Source: Arthrobacter sp. ov118 (lineage in GTDB: Bacteria > Actinomycetota > Actinomycetes > Actinomycetales > Micrococcaceae). From it: 64,000 nucleotides of DNA. Below, piece by piece: positions 17,056-24,533 of this stretch. Both the position numbers and the translations under genes were made by a program. The stretch's first letter is position 1; each line of letters starts with the position of its first letter. Under the pieces are notes generated by a model. The model did no database searches. It was not told the origin of the DNA and saw nothing but the letters and a program-made list of their open reading frames with translations. The DNA lies in contig NZ_FPAY01000001.1 of NCBI RefSeq assembly GCF_900116495.1, forward strand, positions 248,001-312,000, in the 5' to 3' direction.

Positions 17056-18102
17056 TCAGCCGGACAGCAGCCGGCGCCGGGGCCGCAGGACGGGTGAGGC
17101 CGGTACACCGGTGCCGGCAGCAAGGGCATCCAACACTTCACCGATGGCGTCCAGCGATGTCCGCTCCGGCGCCCAGCCGAGGGCCTCCCGGGCTCGCGAC
17201 GTGTCCATGACGGGCGCGGCCGCCGCCATGTTCACCCACCCGGAATCGGCAGCGAGCAGCCGCAGCCGCCATGCTGCACCCGCCCCCGCGCGGAGCAGGG
17301 CGAGAGGCAATGGGAAGAGGCGGCGCGCCCGAAGCACTCCCGCGAGGATCTCCGGAGTGATGACGGGCTCGGCCGCAACGTTGAATGCTCCGCCGGCCCC
17401 GAGCCTCAGCACGCGCCAATAGGCGTCGGCGACGTCGTCGGCGTGTACCGCCTGGAAGACGAGTTCGCGCGGGATCGGAACCAGCGGCAGGAACGGCAGG
17501 CGTGCGAGCGCTTTCGGGATGCGGGGCCCCAGAAAGTATCGACCGATTTCCGCGCCCGCGTCCGCCTGAAAAATCAGCCCCGGACGCAGCCTGGAGACCG
17601 TGACGTCAGGGTTAGCGCCGGCGAAGCGGTCAAGGAGACGCTCTTGCTCGGCCTTGTGGCGGCTGTAGTGCGCATCCTGGATACCTTCTGCCGGCCAGGC
17701 CTCTTTTGTCCGGACCCGCTTGTCGGCCGGACTGTACGCACCGACCGAGGACGCGCAAACCACGTGCCCCACTCCCGCGCTTCCTGCCGCGTCCAGGACG
17801 TTGGCGGTCCCGGTCACGTTGGTCCTGTACAGAGCGGCAAGGTCATGGTTGGGCTGGATCTGCCATGCCAGATGGACCACGGCATCGACGCCGGCGAATG
17901 CGCGCTCGAGATCGGTTCCGCCGGGCTGGCCGACGTCCGCTTCATGCCATCGGACGCCAGCGTAGGGCGCCTGCGAGGGATCGGGGGCCCGCCGGCTTAT
18001 GCCGACCACGTCCAGGGCCCCACCTTCGGTGTGGGCACGGTGAAGTCGGCGCAGCAACGCTGTGCCGACATTTCCGCTGGCTCCGGTGATCGCTATCCGC
18101 AC
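17056..18102 (-). CDS. NAD(P)-dependent epimerase/dehydratase (extended SDR)
   Basis: 348 residues with the Rossmann motif I-T-G-A-S-G-N-V-G-T at the N-terminus and the strand A-V-V-H-L-A-W-Q. The catalytic Tyr-x-x-x-Lys is seen as Y-S-R-H-K near residue 145, with the preceding Ser in the C-A-S-S-V-G-A-Y stretch. The substrate is probably a nucleotide sugar or sterol/terpenoid-like compound; neither can be chosen. It is not obviously in an operon: yqeY follows after 27 nt on the same strand, the membrane protein gene precedes it. Confidence 0.85.
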   Translation of the reverse strand: MRIAITGASGNVGTALLRRLHRAHTEGGALDVVGISRRAPDPSQAPYAGVRWHEADVGQPGGTDLERAFAGVDAVVHLAWQIQPNHDLAALYRTNVTGTANVLDAAGSAGVGHVVCASSVGAYSPADKRVRTKEAWPAEGIQDAHYSRHKAEQERLLDRFAGANPDVTVSRLRPGLIFQADAGAEIGRYFLGPRIPKALARLPFLPLVPIPRELVFQAVHADDVADAYWRVLRLGAGGAFNVAAEPVITPEILAGVLRARRLFPLPLALLRAGAGAAWRLRLLAADSGWVNMAAAAPVMDTSRAREALGWAPERTSLDAIGEVLDALAAGTGVPASPVLRPRRRLLSG

Positions 18103-18175
18103 GAGACACCCCTAAACTCGGGCCTGCCCGGCCTTTGCGGTGTTGACCGGACGTCCGGGCCTGTGGCAAAGGCAT

Positions 18176-18202
18176 GCCCTGCGGGTCCAGAACCCGCAGG
18201 GC
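18176..18202 (-). terminator. Hairpin terminator after the GlsB/YeaQ-like gene
   Basis: Perfect 11-bp arms (18176-18186 and 18192-18202) with a 5-nt loop, starting 15 nt beyond the stop codon at 18218 on the minus strand. Confidence 0.75.
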
Positions 18203-18217
18203 CCCGCCCCGGCAGGC

Positions 18218-18484
18218 TCAGACCCGGCTACGGCGGCCGGCAATTGCCCCGTAGATCAGCAGCACAACGATGGAGCCGAGAATGGCGAGCAGCCACGTCC
18301 TGAGGTCGAAGAAATCGCCCAGGCCGCCGCCGAAGATCAGCGAGCCAATCCATCCGCCGAGTATCGCTCCGACAACACCCAGGACGAGCGTAATGACCCA
18401 GCCTCCGCCTTGCCTGCCTGGGAGGATAGCTTTAGCAATGGCCCCTGCAACGAGCCCAAGCACGATCCAACCGAGGATCCCCAT
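18218..18484 (-). CDS. GlsB/YeaQ/YmgE-type stress membrane protein
   Basis: 88 residues, three hydrophobic glycine-rich helices with the family pattern G-I-L-G-W-I-V-L-G-L-V-A-G-A-I-A-K at the start and G-x-x-G-A-x-L-G-G-W in the second helix. The family ('transglycosylase-associated') is induced by general stress in many bacteria, but no enzymatic activity is proven. It is divergent from the phospholipase D-like gene, with 229 bp between them. Confidence 0.9.
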   Translation of the reverse strand: MGILGWIVLGLVAGAIAKAILPGRQGGGWVITLVLGVVGAILGGWIGSLIFGGGLGDFFDLRTWLLAILGSIVVLLIYGAIAGRRSRV

Positions 18485-18713
18485 GACTTCACTCCTTTCG
18501 CCGAGCGATGCCGGGATTGGCCGCCCGTACTGGTGAGTTAATCAGCACGCTTATTTATTTTCAAGCACTTTTTGGTTAAGCCTGTGTAAAGGCCAGAGTA
18601 TCGGCAGTACCGGTTGGCCCCAACCCGGTCGGTGATATTAGTCAGCACGGTCGTAGGCTATTTTGGAGACCGGACACTAGCGGCCTGGCCTGTGGCCCCG
18701 AAAGGAGCATCGA

Positions 18714-20327
18714 GTGGACAGTGATGCTGCTGCGTGGTTCCTGAGCCGGGCAGAGCAGGGGAATCTGGCCACAGACGTGCATGCGGACAGTGCCGGGTCG
18801 CCGTCGTGGTCGGAGGGCAACCTCGTGCGGCCGCTGATTCATGGGTCGACCTACTTCGCCCGACTTCATGAGGAGCTGACCGCTCTGCAGGCGGGAGACC
18901 GTGTGTGGTTCACCGACTGGCGCGGCGACGCCGACGAGCGGCTGCTGGCGGACGGACCGTCGATCGGCGATCTGCTCGCGGGGTTGGCCCGCGCGGGAGT
19001 GGAGGTGCGGAGCCTTGTCTGGCGATCCCACGGCGAGCGCGTGTCGGCCCCGATCAGCGGCCGCTCCAACGAGCTCCTGGGTCGTGAAATCAACGAAGCC
19101 GGCGGAGAGGTGCTGCTGGATCAGCGGGTACGCGTGTTCGGCTCCCATCACCAGAAAATGTTCGTGATCCGCCATCGTGACGACCCGTCGCGGGACGTCG
19201 CGTTCGTTGGCGGGCTCGACCTTTCCCACAGCCGCCGAGACGATGCCGATCACGCCGGTGACCCGCAGGCGGTGACCATGGATTCCCGGTACGGGAAACG
19301 ACCCCCCTGGCACGACGCCGCCCTCGAACTGCGGGGTCCCGTGGTGGCGGATGTGCTGGCAGTGTTCGCGGAACGGTGGAATGACCCCCATCCCTTGGAC
19401 CGGCGCACCCCCTACCGGATGCTGCTGCAGCGTCTGGCCCGTATGCCCCGGCACCCCGAACCGCTCCCGGCTACAGCTCCGCCACCACCACCGGCGGGAC
19501 CTCACGCCGTGCAACTGCTGCGCACCTACGGTGTTAAGCGTCCCCCGTTCCCGTTCGCACCCGACGGGGAACGCAGCATTGCCCGCGCCTACGCGAAAGC
19601 CTTCGCCCGTGCCCGTTCGCTGATCTACATTGAGGACCAGTACCTGTGGTCGACAGAGGTCGCAGCCGGAATTGCGGCGGCCCTCGAACGGAACCCCGAC
19701 TTGAACGTGATCGTCGTCGTGCCCCGCTACCCTGACTCCGACGGCCTTCTCGGAGGCCCGCCTAAGCGGATCGCGCAACAGCGTGCCATCAGGACGCTGC
19801 GCCAGGTTGCGCCCGACAGGGTAGGCGTCTTCGACCTGGAGAACCGCACCGGAACTCCGATCTACGTCCACGCCAAGATCTGCATCATCGACGACACCTG
19901 GTTCACCTGCGGCTCAGACAACTTCAACCGCCGATCCTGGACCACCGACAGCGAGCTCACCTGCGCCGTCGTCGACACCACTGCCGATAACCGGCAACCG
20001 CCCGGCGGGGACACCGGCCCCGACGCTTCCCGGCCGCTAGCCTACAGGCTCCGGCTCCAACTCTGGGCCGAACATCTGGGCTTGGACCAGAACGATCCTC
20101 AACTCCATGGCCCGGGGGCTGGGCTCGAACTTTGGAACACCGCCGCCGACGCCCTCGACCACTGGCACGAAACTGGCCACCGCTCGCCCCGCCCCATCGG
20201 GCACGTGCGACACCACACTCCAGAACCCGTGCCGCCCCTCCAACGTCTCTGGGCGGATCCGATCATCCGCCTTGTCATGGACCCGGACGGCCGCCCCCGC
20301 CAGCTGCGCGGCACCACCCAGTTCTAG
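18714..20327 (+). CDS. Phospholipase D-like protein
   Basis: 537 residues with two HKD motifs, each H-x-K-x4-D: the first H-Q-K-M-F-V-I-R-H-R-D at about residue 145 and the second H-A-K-I-C-I-I-D-D at about residue 386. Both are followed by the expected G-G-L-D and G-S-D-N-F-N segments. Hydrolysis or transfer of phosphodiesters (phospholipids, possibly cardiolipin formation) follows from the family. No signal peptide or membrane helix is visible, so it is probably cytoplasmic. The GTG start is preceded by GAAAGGAG. Neighbouring YeaQ- and CsbD-like genes suggest a stress setting. Confidence 0.87.
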   Translation: MDSDAAAWFLSRAEQGNLATDVHADSAGSPSWSEGNLVRPLIHGSTYFARLHEELTALQAGDRVWFTDWRGDADERLLADGPSIGDLLAGLARAGVEVRSLVWRSHGERVSAPISGRSNELLGREINEAGGEVLLDQRVRVFGSHHQKMFVIRHRDDPSRDVAFVGGLDLSHSRRDDADHAGDPQAVTMDSRYGKRPPWHDAALELRGPVVADVLAVFAERWNDPHPLDRRTPYRMLLQRLARMPRHPEPLPATAPPPPPAGPHAVQLLRTYGVKRPPFPFAPDGERSIARAYAKAFARARSLIYIEDQYLWSTEVAAGIAAALERNPDLNVIVVVPRYPDSDGLLGGPPKRIAQQRAIRTLRQVAPDRVGVFDLENRTGTPIYVHAKICIIDDTWFTCGSDNFNRRSWTTDSELTCAVVDTTADNRQPPGGDTGPDASRPLAYRLRLQLWAEHLGLDQNDPQLHGPGAGLELWNTAADALDHWHETGHRSPRPIGHVRHHTPEPVPPLQRLWADPIIRLVMDPDGRPRQLRGTTQF

Positions 20328-20455
20328 GCAGGCAACCATGGTGCCGGGAGGGCCGCTGTTTCTCTCCCCTGCGGCGGCACCTCGTACTCGCCGGGCACAC
20401 TGCCCAGCGCGGTGAGCTGCTGCTCACGGACCCGGGACGCCCGGCCGGCGGAGCC

Positions 20456-20629
20456 TCAGGTGAGCTGGAACTCGCACCAGCGCGGGTAATGGTTCGAGCT
20501 CCGCCAGGACACCTCGCTGCGCGTCAAGCCGGGGAAGACTTCCACGCAAGCAGATGCGCGACGGTACCCGGGCAGCAGGCGCACCGGGCTGTATCCGCCG
20601 GCGTGGACATGCCCAACTTGAAATCCTGA
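20456..20629 (-). pseudogene. Possible C-terminal remnant of an endonuclease/exonuclease/phosphatase-type protein
   Basis: A minus-strand frame without a usable start reads about 57 residues to a TGA, including Y-S-P-V-R-L-L-P-G-Y and ending S-S-N-H-Y-P-R-W-C-E-F-Q-L-T. The last part resembles the S-D-H-Y-P-V-W-x-E-F end of EEP-family nucleases. A stop lies immediately upstream, and nothing recognisable remains of the rest. The interval 20328-20694 otherwise holds only the palindrome at 20633. The assignment is weak and rests on the terminal motif. Confidence 0.28.
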
Positions 20630-20632
20630 TCA

Positions 20633-20644
20633 TAAGCATGCTTA
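20633..20644. promoter_or_regulatory. Palindrome and possible stress promoter upstream of the CsbD-like gene
   Basis: The perfect 12-bp palindrome TAAGCATGCTTA lies 50 bp ahead of the ATG. It is followed by GGGTAT at 20650-20655, which fits the -10 element of SigB/SigF-type stress sigma factors; a matching GTTT -35 element was not found, so this promoter is only suggestive. Confidence 0.35.
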
Positions 20645-20694
20645 GGATGGGGTATGGCCGGATCGAACGGCCGCCAACCAGAGGAGGAAACACC

Positions 20695-20871
20695 ATGGGA
20701 CTAGGCGACAAGATCAATAACGCTGCCGAGAAGGCAGGCGGAAAAGGCAAGGAAGCTGCCGGGAACGCCACGGGCGATGACAGCCTGAAGGCCGAAGGTC
20801 AGGCTGACCAGGCCAAGGGCGATTTGAAGCAGGCCGGTGAGAAGGTCAAGGACGCCTTCAAAAAGGACTGA
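20695..20871 (+). CDS. CsbD-family stress protein
   Basis: 58 residues, highly charged and Lys/Ala/Gly-rich, with the family pattern G-K-x-K-E-A-A-G-N-A-T-G-D-D-S-L-K-A-E-G followed by K-G-D-L-K-Q-A-G-E-K. CsbD proteins accumulate in general stress in Bacillus and many actinobacteria; their biochemical action is unknown. The ATG at 20695 has GAGGAGG 7 nt upstream, whereas the longer open frame has no ribosome site. A strong terminator follows within 15 nt, so it is a monocistronic gene. Confidence 0.92.
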   Translation: MGLGDKINNAAEKAGGKGKEAAGNATGDDSLKAEGQADQAKGDLKQAGEKVKDAFKKD

Positions 20872-20883
20872 CCCGGACGCAAG

Positions 20884-20920
20884 CGAAGGGCGCACCACTG
20901 ACCCAGTGGTGCGCCCTTCG
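20884..20920 (+). terminator. Strong hairpin terminator after the CsbD-like gene
   Basis: Perfect 17-bp stem (20884-20900 with 20904-20920) and a 3-nt loop. Confidence 0.88.
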
Positions 20921-21078
20921 TCGTACCCGGGCGTTTAGGTCCCCGGAGCGGGTGTTTTTCGCCCGGTGACGCTGTGAGGAATAGGACCGACGCCGGGCCC
21001 CTGAGCTATGGCCGAGGATTAAAGCTGCCGGCCCCGGCGGTCCCAGTCTGCTCGGCGGGCCTCCTCCTCCTCGGCCAC

Positions 21079-21092
21079 GGGAAGCGCTTCCC
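21079..21092. promoter_or_regulatory. 14-bp palindrome of LacI-family operator type
   Basis: Perfect GGGAAGCGCTTCCC with the central GCGC typical of LacI/GalR operators. No gene recognised as coding starts directly downstream, the nearest on the plus strand being 1.5 kb away; the flanking minus-strand gene ends at 21155. Confidence 0.4.
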
Positions 21093-21154
21093 TCCTAGAC
21101 TGGTGCTGTGACCGGCTCGGCGTTGTGGGCCACGCGGCGCACGGACAGAACTGC

Positions 21155-21397
21155 CTACAGTTCGACAGGTGCTGAACGCCGCGCCTTAGCGGCCTCGTTT
21201 GCCGGCTTGCCGCGCCGAAGGCGCGCCGCCATAGCGAAGATTACGACGCATGCGACCGGAATGGCCAGAGCGTCGGGCGCCAAGGGGCTGAAGTTTCTGA
21301 CGACCCAGGTGATGGCCAAACCCACCGGAATTGCCGCGGCAATTCTCGGCCATAACCTCCAGCCGTTCACGGTCCGTCGGTGCCTTGGGGTGCCCAT
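21155..21397 (-). CDS. Small membrane protein, function unknown
   Basis: About 80 residues: basic N-terminus (MGTPRHRRTVNGW), two hydrophobic segments (about residues 18-36 and 44-62) and a basic tail, suggesting a hairpin membrane protein. The frame also has an ATG at 21418; neither start has a good ribosome site. No domain recognised. Confidence 0.5.
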   Translation of the reverse strand: MGTPRHRRTVNGWRLWPRIAAAIPVGLAITWVVRNFSPLAPDALAIPVACVVIFAMAARLRRGKPANEAAKARRSAPVEL

Positions 21398-21498
21398 GCC
21401 CAGAGCATAGGTGCGCATGCGCGCCGCGAGGAAGAGGCATTGCTGCGACCCCGGCGCCGATTTGCCCGCCAGCCGGCTGAATTCATGACCCGAAGCGC

Positions 21499-21924
21499 TC
21501 AGAAGGCTTCTTTTTCGAAGAACAGTGCCGTGACGTCGGCCGGCCAGTCCGTCGCGCGACTCGTTTCCTTGTCGACGTGGGCAACGGTCATGAGGCAGCG
21601 CGACACGTTCGTTCCGCCGGAATCAACCATGGCGCACTCGATAAGCGCATCGGGACCGCGGAACTCGCGCACGAACGACGTGATGGTGATCTCCTGATCG
21701 CCCCGAACAGGCCGCAGAAAGTCGATCTCCATCCTCCGTACCCAGACCATGAACGGCAATGTGCCCAGGGTCTCCAGATCCCAACCGACATAGTCCCGCA
21801 GGCCCTCCATCCGGTGATCTGCGTAATAGGTCGCGTATTCCCCCGTGCTCACATGGTTGTAGGGGTCGAGCTCGGAGAACTTGACCCGGTGCGTGCTCTT
21901 GTAAACGATCGGTACCTTCGCCAT
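21499..21924 (-). CDS. Acyl-CoA thioesterase (hot-dog fold, YbgC/4HBT-like)
   Basis: 141 residues of the 4-hydroxybenzoyl-CoA thioesterase type. The catalytic region F-S-E-L-D-P-Y-N-H-V-S (about residues 14-24) supplies the Asp nucleophile/base and the conserved N-H. A second typical segment, W-V-R-R-M-E-I-D-F-L-R-P, follows. It should hydrolyse acyl- or aryl-CoA thioesters in the cytoplasm. It precedes the small membrane protein gene at 21155 on the same strand by about 100 nt; no functional link is evident. Confidence 0.85.
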   Translation of the reverse strand: MAKVPIVYKSTHRVKFSELDPYNHVSTGEYATYYADHRMEGLRDYVGWDLETLGTLPFMVWVRRMEIDFLRPVRGDQEITITSFVREFRGPDALIECAMVDSGGTNVSRCLMTVAHVDKETSRATDWPADVTALFFEKEAF

Positions 21925-21991
21925 TCAGCGCCTTTTCGCTTGCCCCAATATTGCTCGGCGAACCCGCAAACAGCCGATCCGCGCTCGCGGT

Positions 21992-22246
21992 TCAGGAGCC
22001 CGTATCCTCGTCCGAGGAGCCGCCCCTTCGGCCCCACGAGCCGAAAAGTGTGGGGCGGGCAGGACCGGGCGACCGCACCCGACGGACGGCCACCATGGCA
22101 CATGCCCCAATCAGCACGCCGATGAACACGAGGGAAAGACCGACGGTGAACCAACCGCCCTGCCCAAAAACCATCATCACAACGCCGGCCAGGGACAGGC
22201 CCTTCGCCGCGACGTCCAGATACAGTGGGCCCCTCAGGTTCTCCAT
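21992..22246 (-). CDS. Small two-helix membrane protein
   Basis: 84 residues: a short soluble start (MENLRGPLYLDVAAKG), two hydrophobic helices at about 13-29 and 33-53, then a basic, Gly/Ser/Asp-rich tail of about 30 residues. It lies 67 nt upstream of the thioesterase gene on the same strand. No family recognised. Confidence 0.6.
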   Translation of the reverse strand: MENLRGPLYLDVAAKGLSLAGVVMMVFGQGGWFTVGLSLVFIGVLIGACAMVAVRRVRSPGPARPTLFGSWGRRGGSSDEDTGS

Positions 22247-22654
22247 GCAACTAGGGTAAACCCGTCACACTCCACCAGCGCCGGCCGGCTATCGAGGCTC
22301 TGCGACGCCGCCATTCAGGCCCTCCTCGAACCGAACGGGATTGACCGCCCGTATCGGACGGCGGAGAAAGACCGGTGCTCCACTGGCCTGAGCGGGGAGT
22401 GCCTCGAGGATGAGCCTTGCCATGAAGCGCCGGGGGTCCGGGAGCGGTGCCCACCGTGCTGGCCCTGGTGATGTTCAGCCACGAATCAAGCGTTTGCCCA
22501 GCAGTCCGGTATGCCAACCTGGCCGACGTTGAGTTGGTCTTTCCGCACGAGCCGTAGTCGGTTGCAGCCTGCTTCACTGGCCAGCATTTTCCTAGAGTCT
22601 TGGTCCAGATCGGGTTAGGGTGGCGGCAATAGTCAGCTATCAGATTGGGGACCA
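22247..22654. other. Gene-poor interval
   Basis: About 400 bp of lower GC than the neighbours. Both strands were read; an open minus frame spans most of it but has no ribosome site, no recognisable domain and irregular codon use. No convincing gene, RNA or repeat is seen. It must contain the promoter for the plus-strand genes starting at 22655. Confidence 0.5.
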
Positions 22655-23038
22655 ATGAAGCTCTGGCGTTCGGTAATGAAACTTCCGCAGCCGTTGAAAA
22701 GCTGCCTTGTCGCCTACCTGATCGTCTTCGTGGTGGCATTCGTGTCCATCCCGGCTTCGGCGGTCTTCAGCCAGGGCAAAGCGAGTCCAGTGACGTTTTG
22801 GGGCATGGGCACGCTCGGTGTCGTCGTCATCGTTCTGGGTGTGATGCTGGCAACGAACTTTCGCGGATCGGCGGGCGCTTATGTCTCGTTGCTCAAGGAC
22901 TACAAGCCCATGGGGGTGGACTATTCCAAGTCGTTCTTAGCCAACCCGAAGTTCGTGCGAATCTTCGGCGCCATGTTCGCCATCGTCGGGGTCTGGTTCA
23001 TCGTGGTTTCGACCTTTATGGCCTCCAGACTGTCATGA
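22655..23038 (+). CDS. Three-helix membrane protein, function unknown
   Basis: 127 residues with hydrophobic helices at about 18-38, 48-69 and 101-121. The loop between the second and third reads R-G-S-A-G-A-Y-V-S-L-L-K-D-Y-K-P-M-G. The ATG has GGGGA just upstream. It starts a run of three small plus-strand membrane-protein genes (22655, 23061, 23279). No family recognised. Confidence 0.65.
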   Translation: MKLWRSVMKLPQPLKSCLVAYLIVFVVAFVSIPASAVFSQGKASPVTFWGMGTLGVVVIVLGVMLATNFRGSAGAYVSLLKDYKPMGVDYSKSFLANPKFVRIFGAMFAIVGVWFIVVSTFMASRLS

Positions 23039-23060
23039 CGTCGTCCTCTGAGGAGACGCG

Positions 23061-23282
23061 GTGACCGAGAACTCCAAGCGCACCTGGCAGGGGCTCGTGC
23101 GCCGCACGCCTGTGTGGATACTCGTACTCGTCATTGCTACCGCATGGGCTGCACTGCAACTGGGCATACGGTTCCTCCGGGGGAAGGAGATAGCGGCTGA
23201 GGATGTCCTCATCTATGGCGCTTTCGGGGTGGCGCTGGGGATCTTCACACTGTGGATGGGTTTCCGCGTCGCAGCGTCATGA
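23061..23282 (+). CDS. Two-helix membrane protein, function unknown
   Basis: 73 residues with a GTG start preceded by GAGGAGA. Helices at about 18-37 and 48-68 are joined by a charged loop (R-G-K-E-I-A-A-E-D). It follows the 127-residue membrane protein by 22 nt and overlaps the next ORF by 4 nt (ATGA), so it is in an operon. No family recognised. Confidence 0.6.
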   Translation: MTENSKRTWQGLVRRTPVWILVLVIATAWAALQLGIRFLRGKEIAAEDVLIYGAFGVALGIFTLWMGFRVAAS

Positions 23283-23464
23283 CACCCCGACAGCTTGGCA
23301 CGTTTCTCCTGTGCAGCGGTGCTTTGAACGCCCTCATCGGCACCATCATGGCCATTCAGATCCCACCGGCCCGCGTCGGATTCTTTCCATACGTGATCCT
23401 GCTCTGCGGCCTCGTCTCGATGTATGCCGGGTACTACACCGGGAAGCGCAAGGACTGGAACTAG
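23279..23464 (+). CDS. Two-helix membrane protein, function unknown
   Basis: 61 residues, MTPRQLGTFLLCSG onward, with helices at about 6-25 and 33-53 and a basic C-terminus (T-G-K-R-K-D-W-N). The ATG overlaps the stop codon of the preceding gene (ATGA), which supports coupled translation and chooses this start over the in-frame ATG at 23252. No family recognised. Confidence 0.55.
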   Translation: MTPRQLGTFLLCSGALNALIGTIMAIQIPPARVGFFPYVILLCGLVSMYAGYYTGKRKDWN

Positions 23465-23815
23465 CAAAGCATCAGTCGTCAGCCCGCCCCCTCTTCCTGA
23501 CGGACCGCATCGACGATCTTCCGAAGTGAGTCCGCGCCACCGGCAGATCGATCTGAATGTTGCGGCATGCGCCGGTTTCCCCAATTTGCATCCTAGCTCC
23601 AGACCTGGACGCTCAATTTAATGCAATGGGTTTTATCCGATGACTAGAGAAAGTGTTTGCCAATTTCCTGCATTAGCTGAGCGCTGACAGTTCCGTCACG
23701 GTTGAGCAGGCGCGAACCGGGGCGAAAGTTCCCTCAAGTTTTCCCTATCCGGCCAACGCATTAGGTAGTAGCCTCGCAATTGCGCCCACGACAGTCCGAA
23801 AATTGGGGGAAATAG
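23465..23815. other. Gene-poor, A/T-richer interval
   Basis: No ORF with a plausible start, no RNA gene and no repeat could be recognised. The stretch from about 23610 is clearly lower in GC than the rest of the window and probably holds the promoter for the short ORFs at 23816 and 23928. Confidence 0.5.
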
Positions 23816-23938
23816 ATGAGCGAGTCGAACGACCTGCACACTGGAACGACGTCACTGGACGGCACCGACGGAAGCGGAGGCGTCCGCCTTCCACTTGCAG
23901 CAGGGAAAGCCGGACGAAGGATGACCAATGACAGTTAA
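23816..23938 (+). CDS. Possible 40-residue peptide
   Basis: MSESNDLHTGTTS... ending R-R-M-T-N-D-S. It is Gly/Ser/Thr-rich with no membrane segment. GGGGGA lies about 5 nt before the ATG. Its last 11 nt overlap the start of the next short ORF, as in coupled gene pairs. No homologue is known to me. Confidence 0.4.
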   Translation: MSESNDLHTGTTSLDGTDGSGGVRLPLAAGKAGRRMTNDS

Positions 23939-24035
23939 GGGCTGGAACCCGCTGGTGCTTTTGCCCGTCGCGTTCGTCGTCGTCTTCGTTGTTTGGGCCG
24001 TTATGCGCGTCCGACAAAGGGGCTCCCAGGACTAA
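23928..24035 (+). CDS. Possible 35-residue single-span membrane peptide
   Basis: MTVKGWNPLVLLPVAF followed by a Val/Phe-rich stretch makes one clear transmembrane helix (about residues 8-26), and the C-terminus is basic (M-R-V-R-Q-R-G-S-Q-D). GAAGG lies exactly 7 nt before the ATG. The combination of ribosome site, overlap with the preceding short ORF and a clean helix makes it more likely than chance. Confidence 0.5.
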   Translation: MTVKGWNPLVLLPVAFVVVFVVWAVMRVRQRGSQD

Positions 24036-24191
24036 CGACCCGCCGAGTCGCTGGGCGCGTGCCGGTCGGGGGCGTTGGGCGTTGCGGTCAGCCAACCGTG
24101 CTGCCGGGCGATGCCGAGAACAAGCACCAGCGCCGTCGTCGCCGACGAAGTCGAAAAACTCCGTCCGGGATCCGAAGTCCCTCAAGAACTG

Positions 24192-24264
24192 TGGAGCTAA
24201 GGAGATTCGAACTCCTGACCTCTTCGATGCGAACGAAGCGCTCTACCAACTGAGCTATAGCCCC
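24192..24264 (-). tRNA. tRNA-Ala (anticodon CGC)
   Basis: 73-nt cloverleaf on the minus strand: 7-bp acceptor stem with the G3:U70 wobble that identifies alanine tRNA, D-arm G-C-T-C/G-A-G-C, anticodon loop TTCGCAT (anticodon CGC, reads GCG), T-arm with TTCGAAT, and discriminator A. The 3' CCA is not encoded. Confidence 0.95.
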
Positions 24265-24474
24265 GAAGCAACGCCGGTCCGGAAGGAACGGCGTTGCCGG
24301 TGTCCCTAGGCTACAAAGTATCTGCGTCGTTTTCCAGCCAGCCACGGAATGTCTCGTTGCCGTGTCGCGCCGCCGGCACTAGATGTAGGCGTCTGCGCCG
24401 CGGTCTGCGAAGTTTTAGCGCCTTCCCGCAGCGGCCCTCCGGACAGCCGGTCACCAACTGGCACCTGGCAAAAT

Positions 24475-24508
24475 AAAAAACCCCGGGCAGCCGTCTGGCT
24501 GCCCGGGG
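24475..24508 (-). terminator. Rho-independent terminator after the GlpR/SepX-like gene
   Basis: Perfect 12-bp GC stem (24481-24492 with 24497-24508) and 4-nt loop, followed on the minus strand by six T residues. Confidence 0.9.
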
Positions 24509-24533
24509 CGAGGCTCCGGGAGGGCGGACCGGG

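Noticed and set aside
22251..22739. 162-residue minus-strand open frame
   Set aside because: No ribosome site, irregular composition and partial overlap with the membrane-protein gene on the plus strand.
24268..24297. 9-bp inverted repeat between tRNA-Ala and the terminator region
   Set aside because: It lies upstream of the tRNA on its strand; could be a weak terminator of an unseen transcript, but nothing else supports a function.
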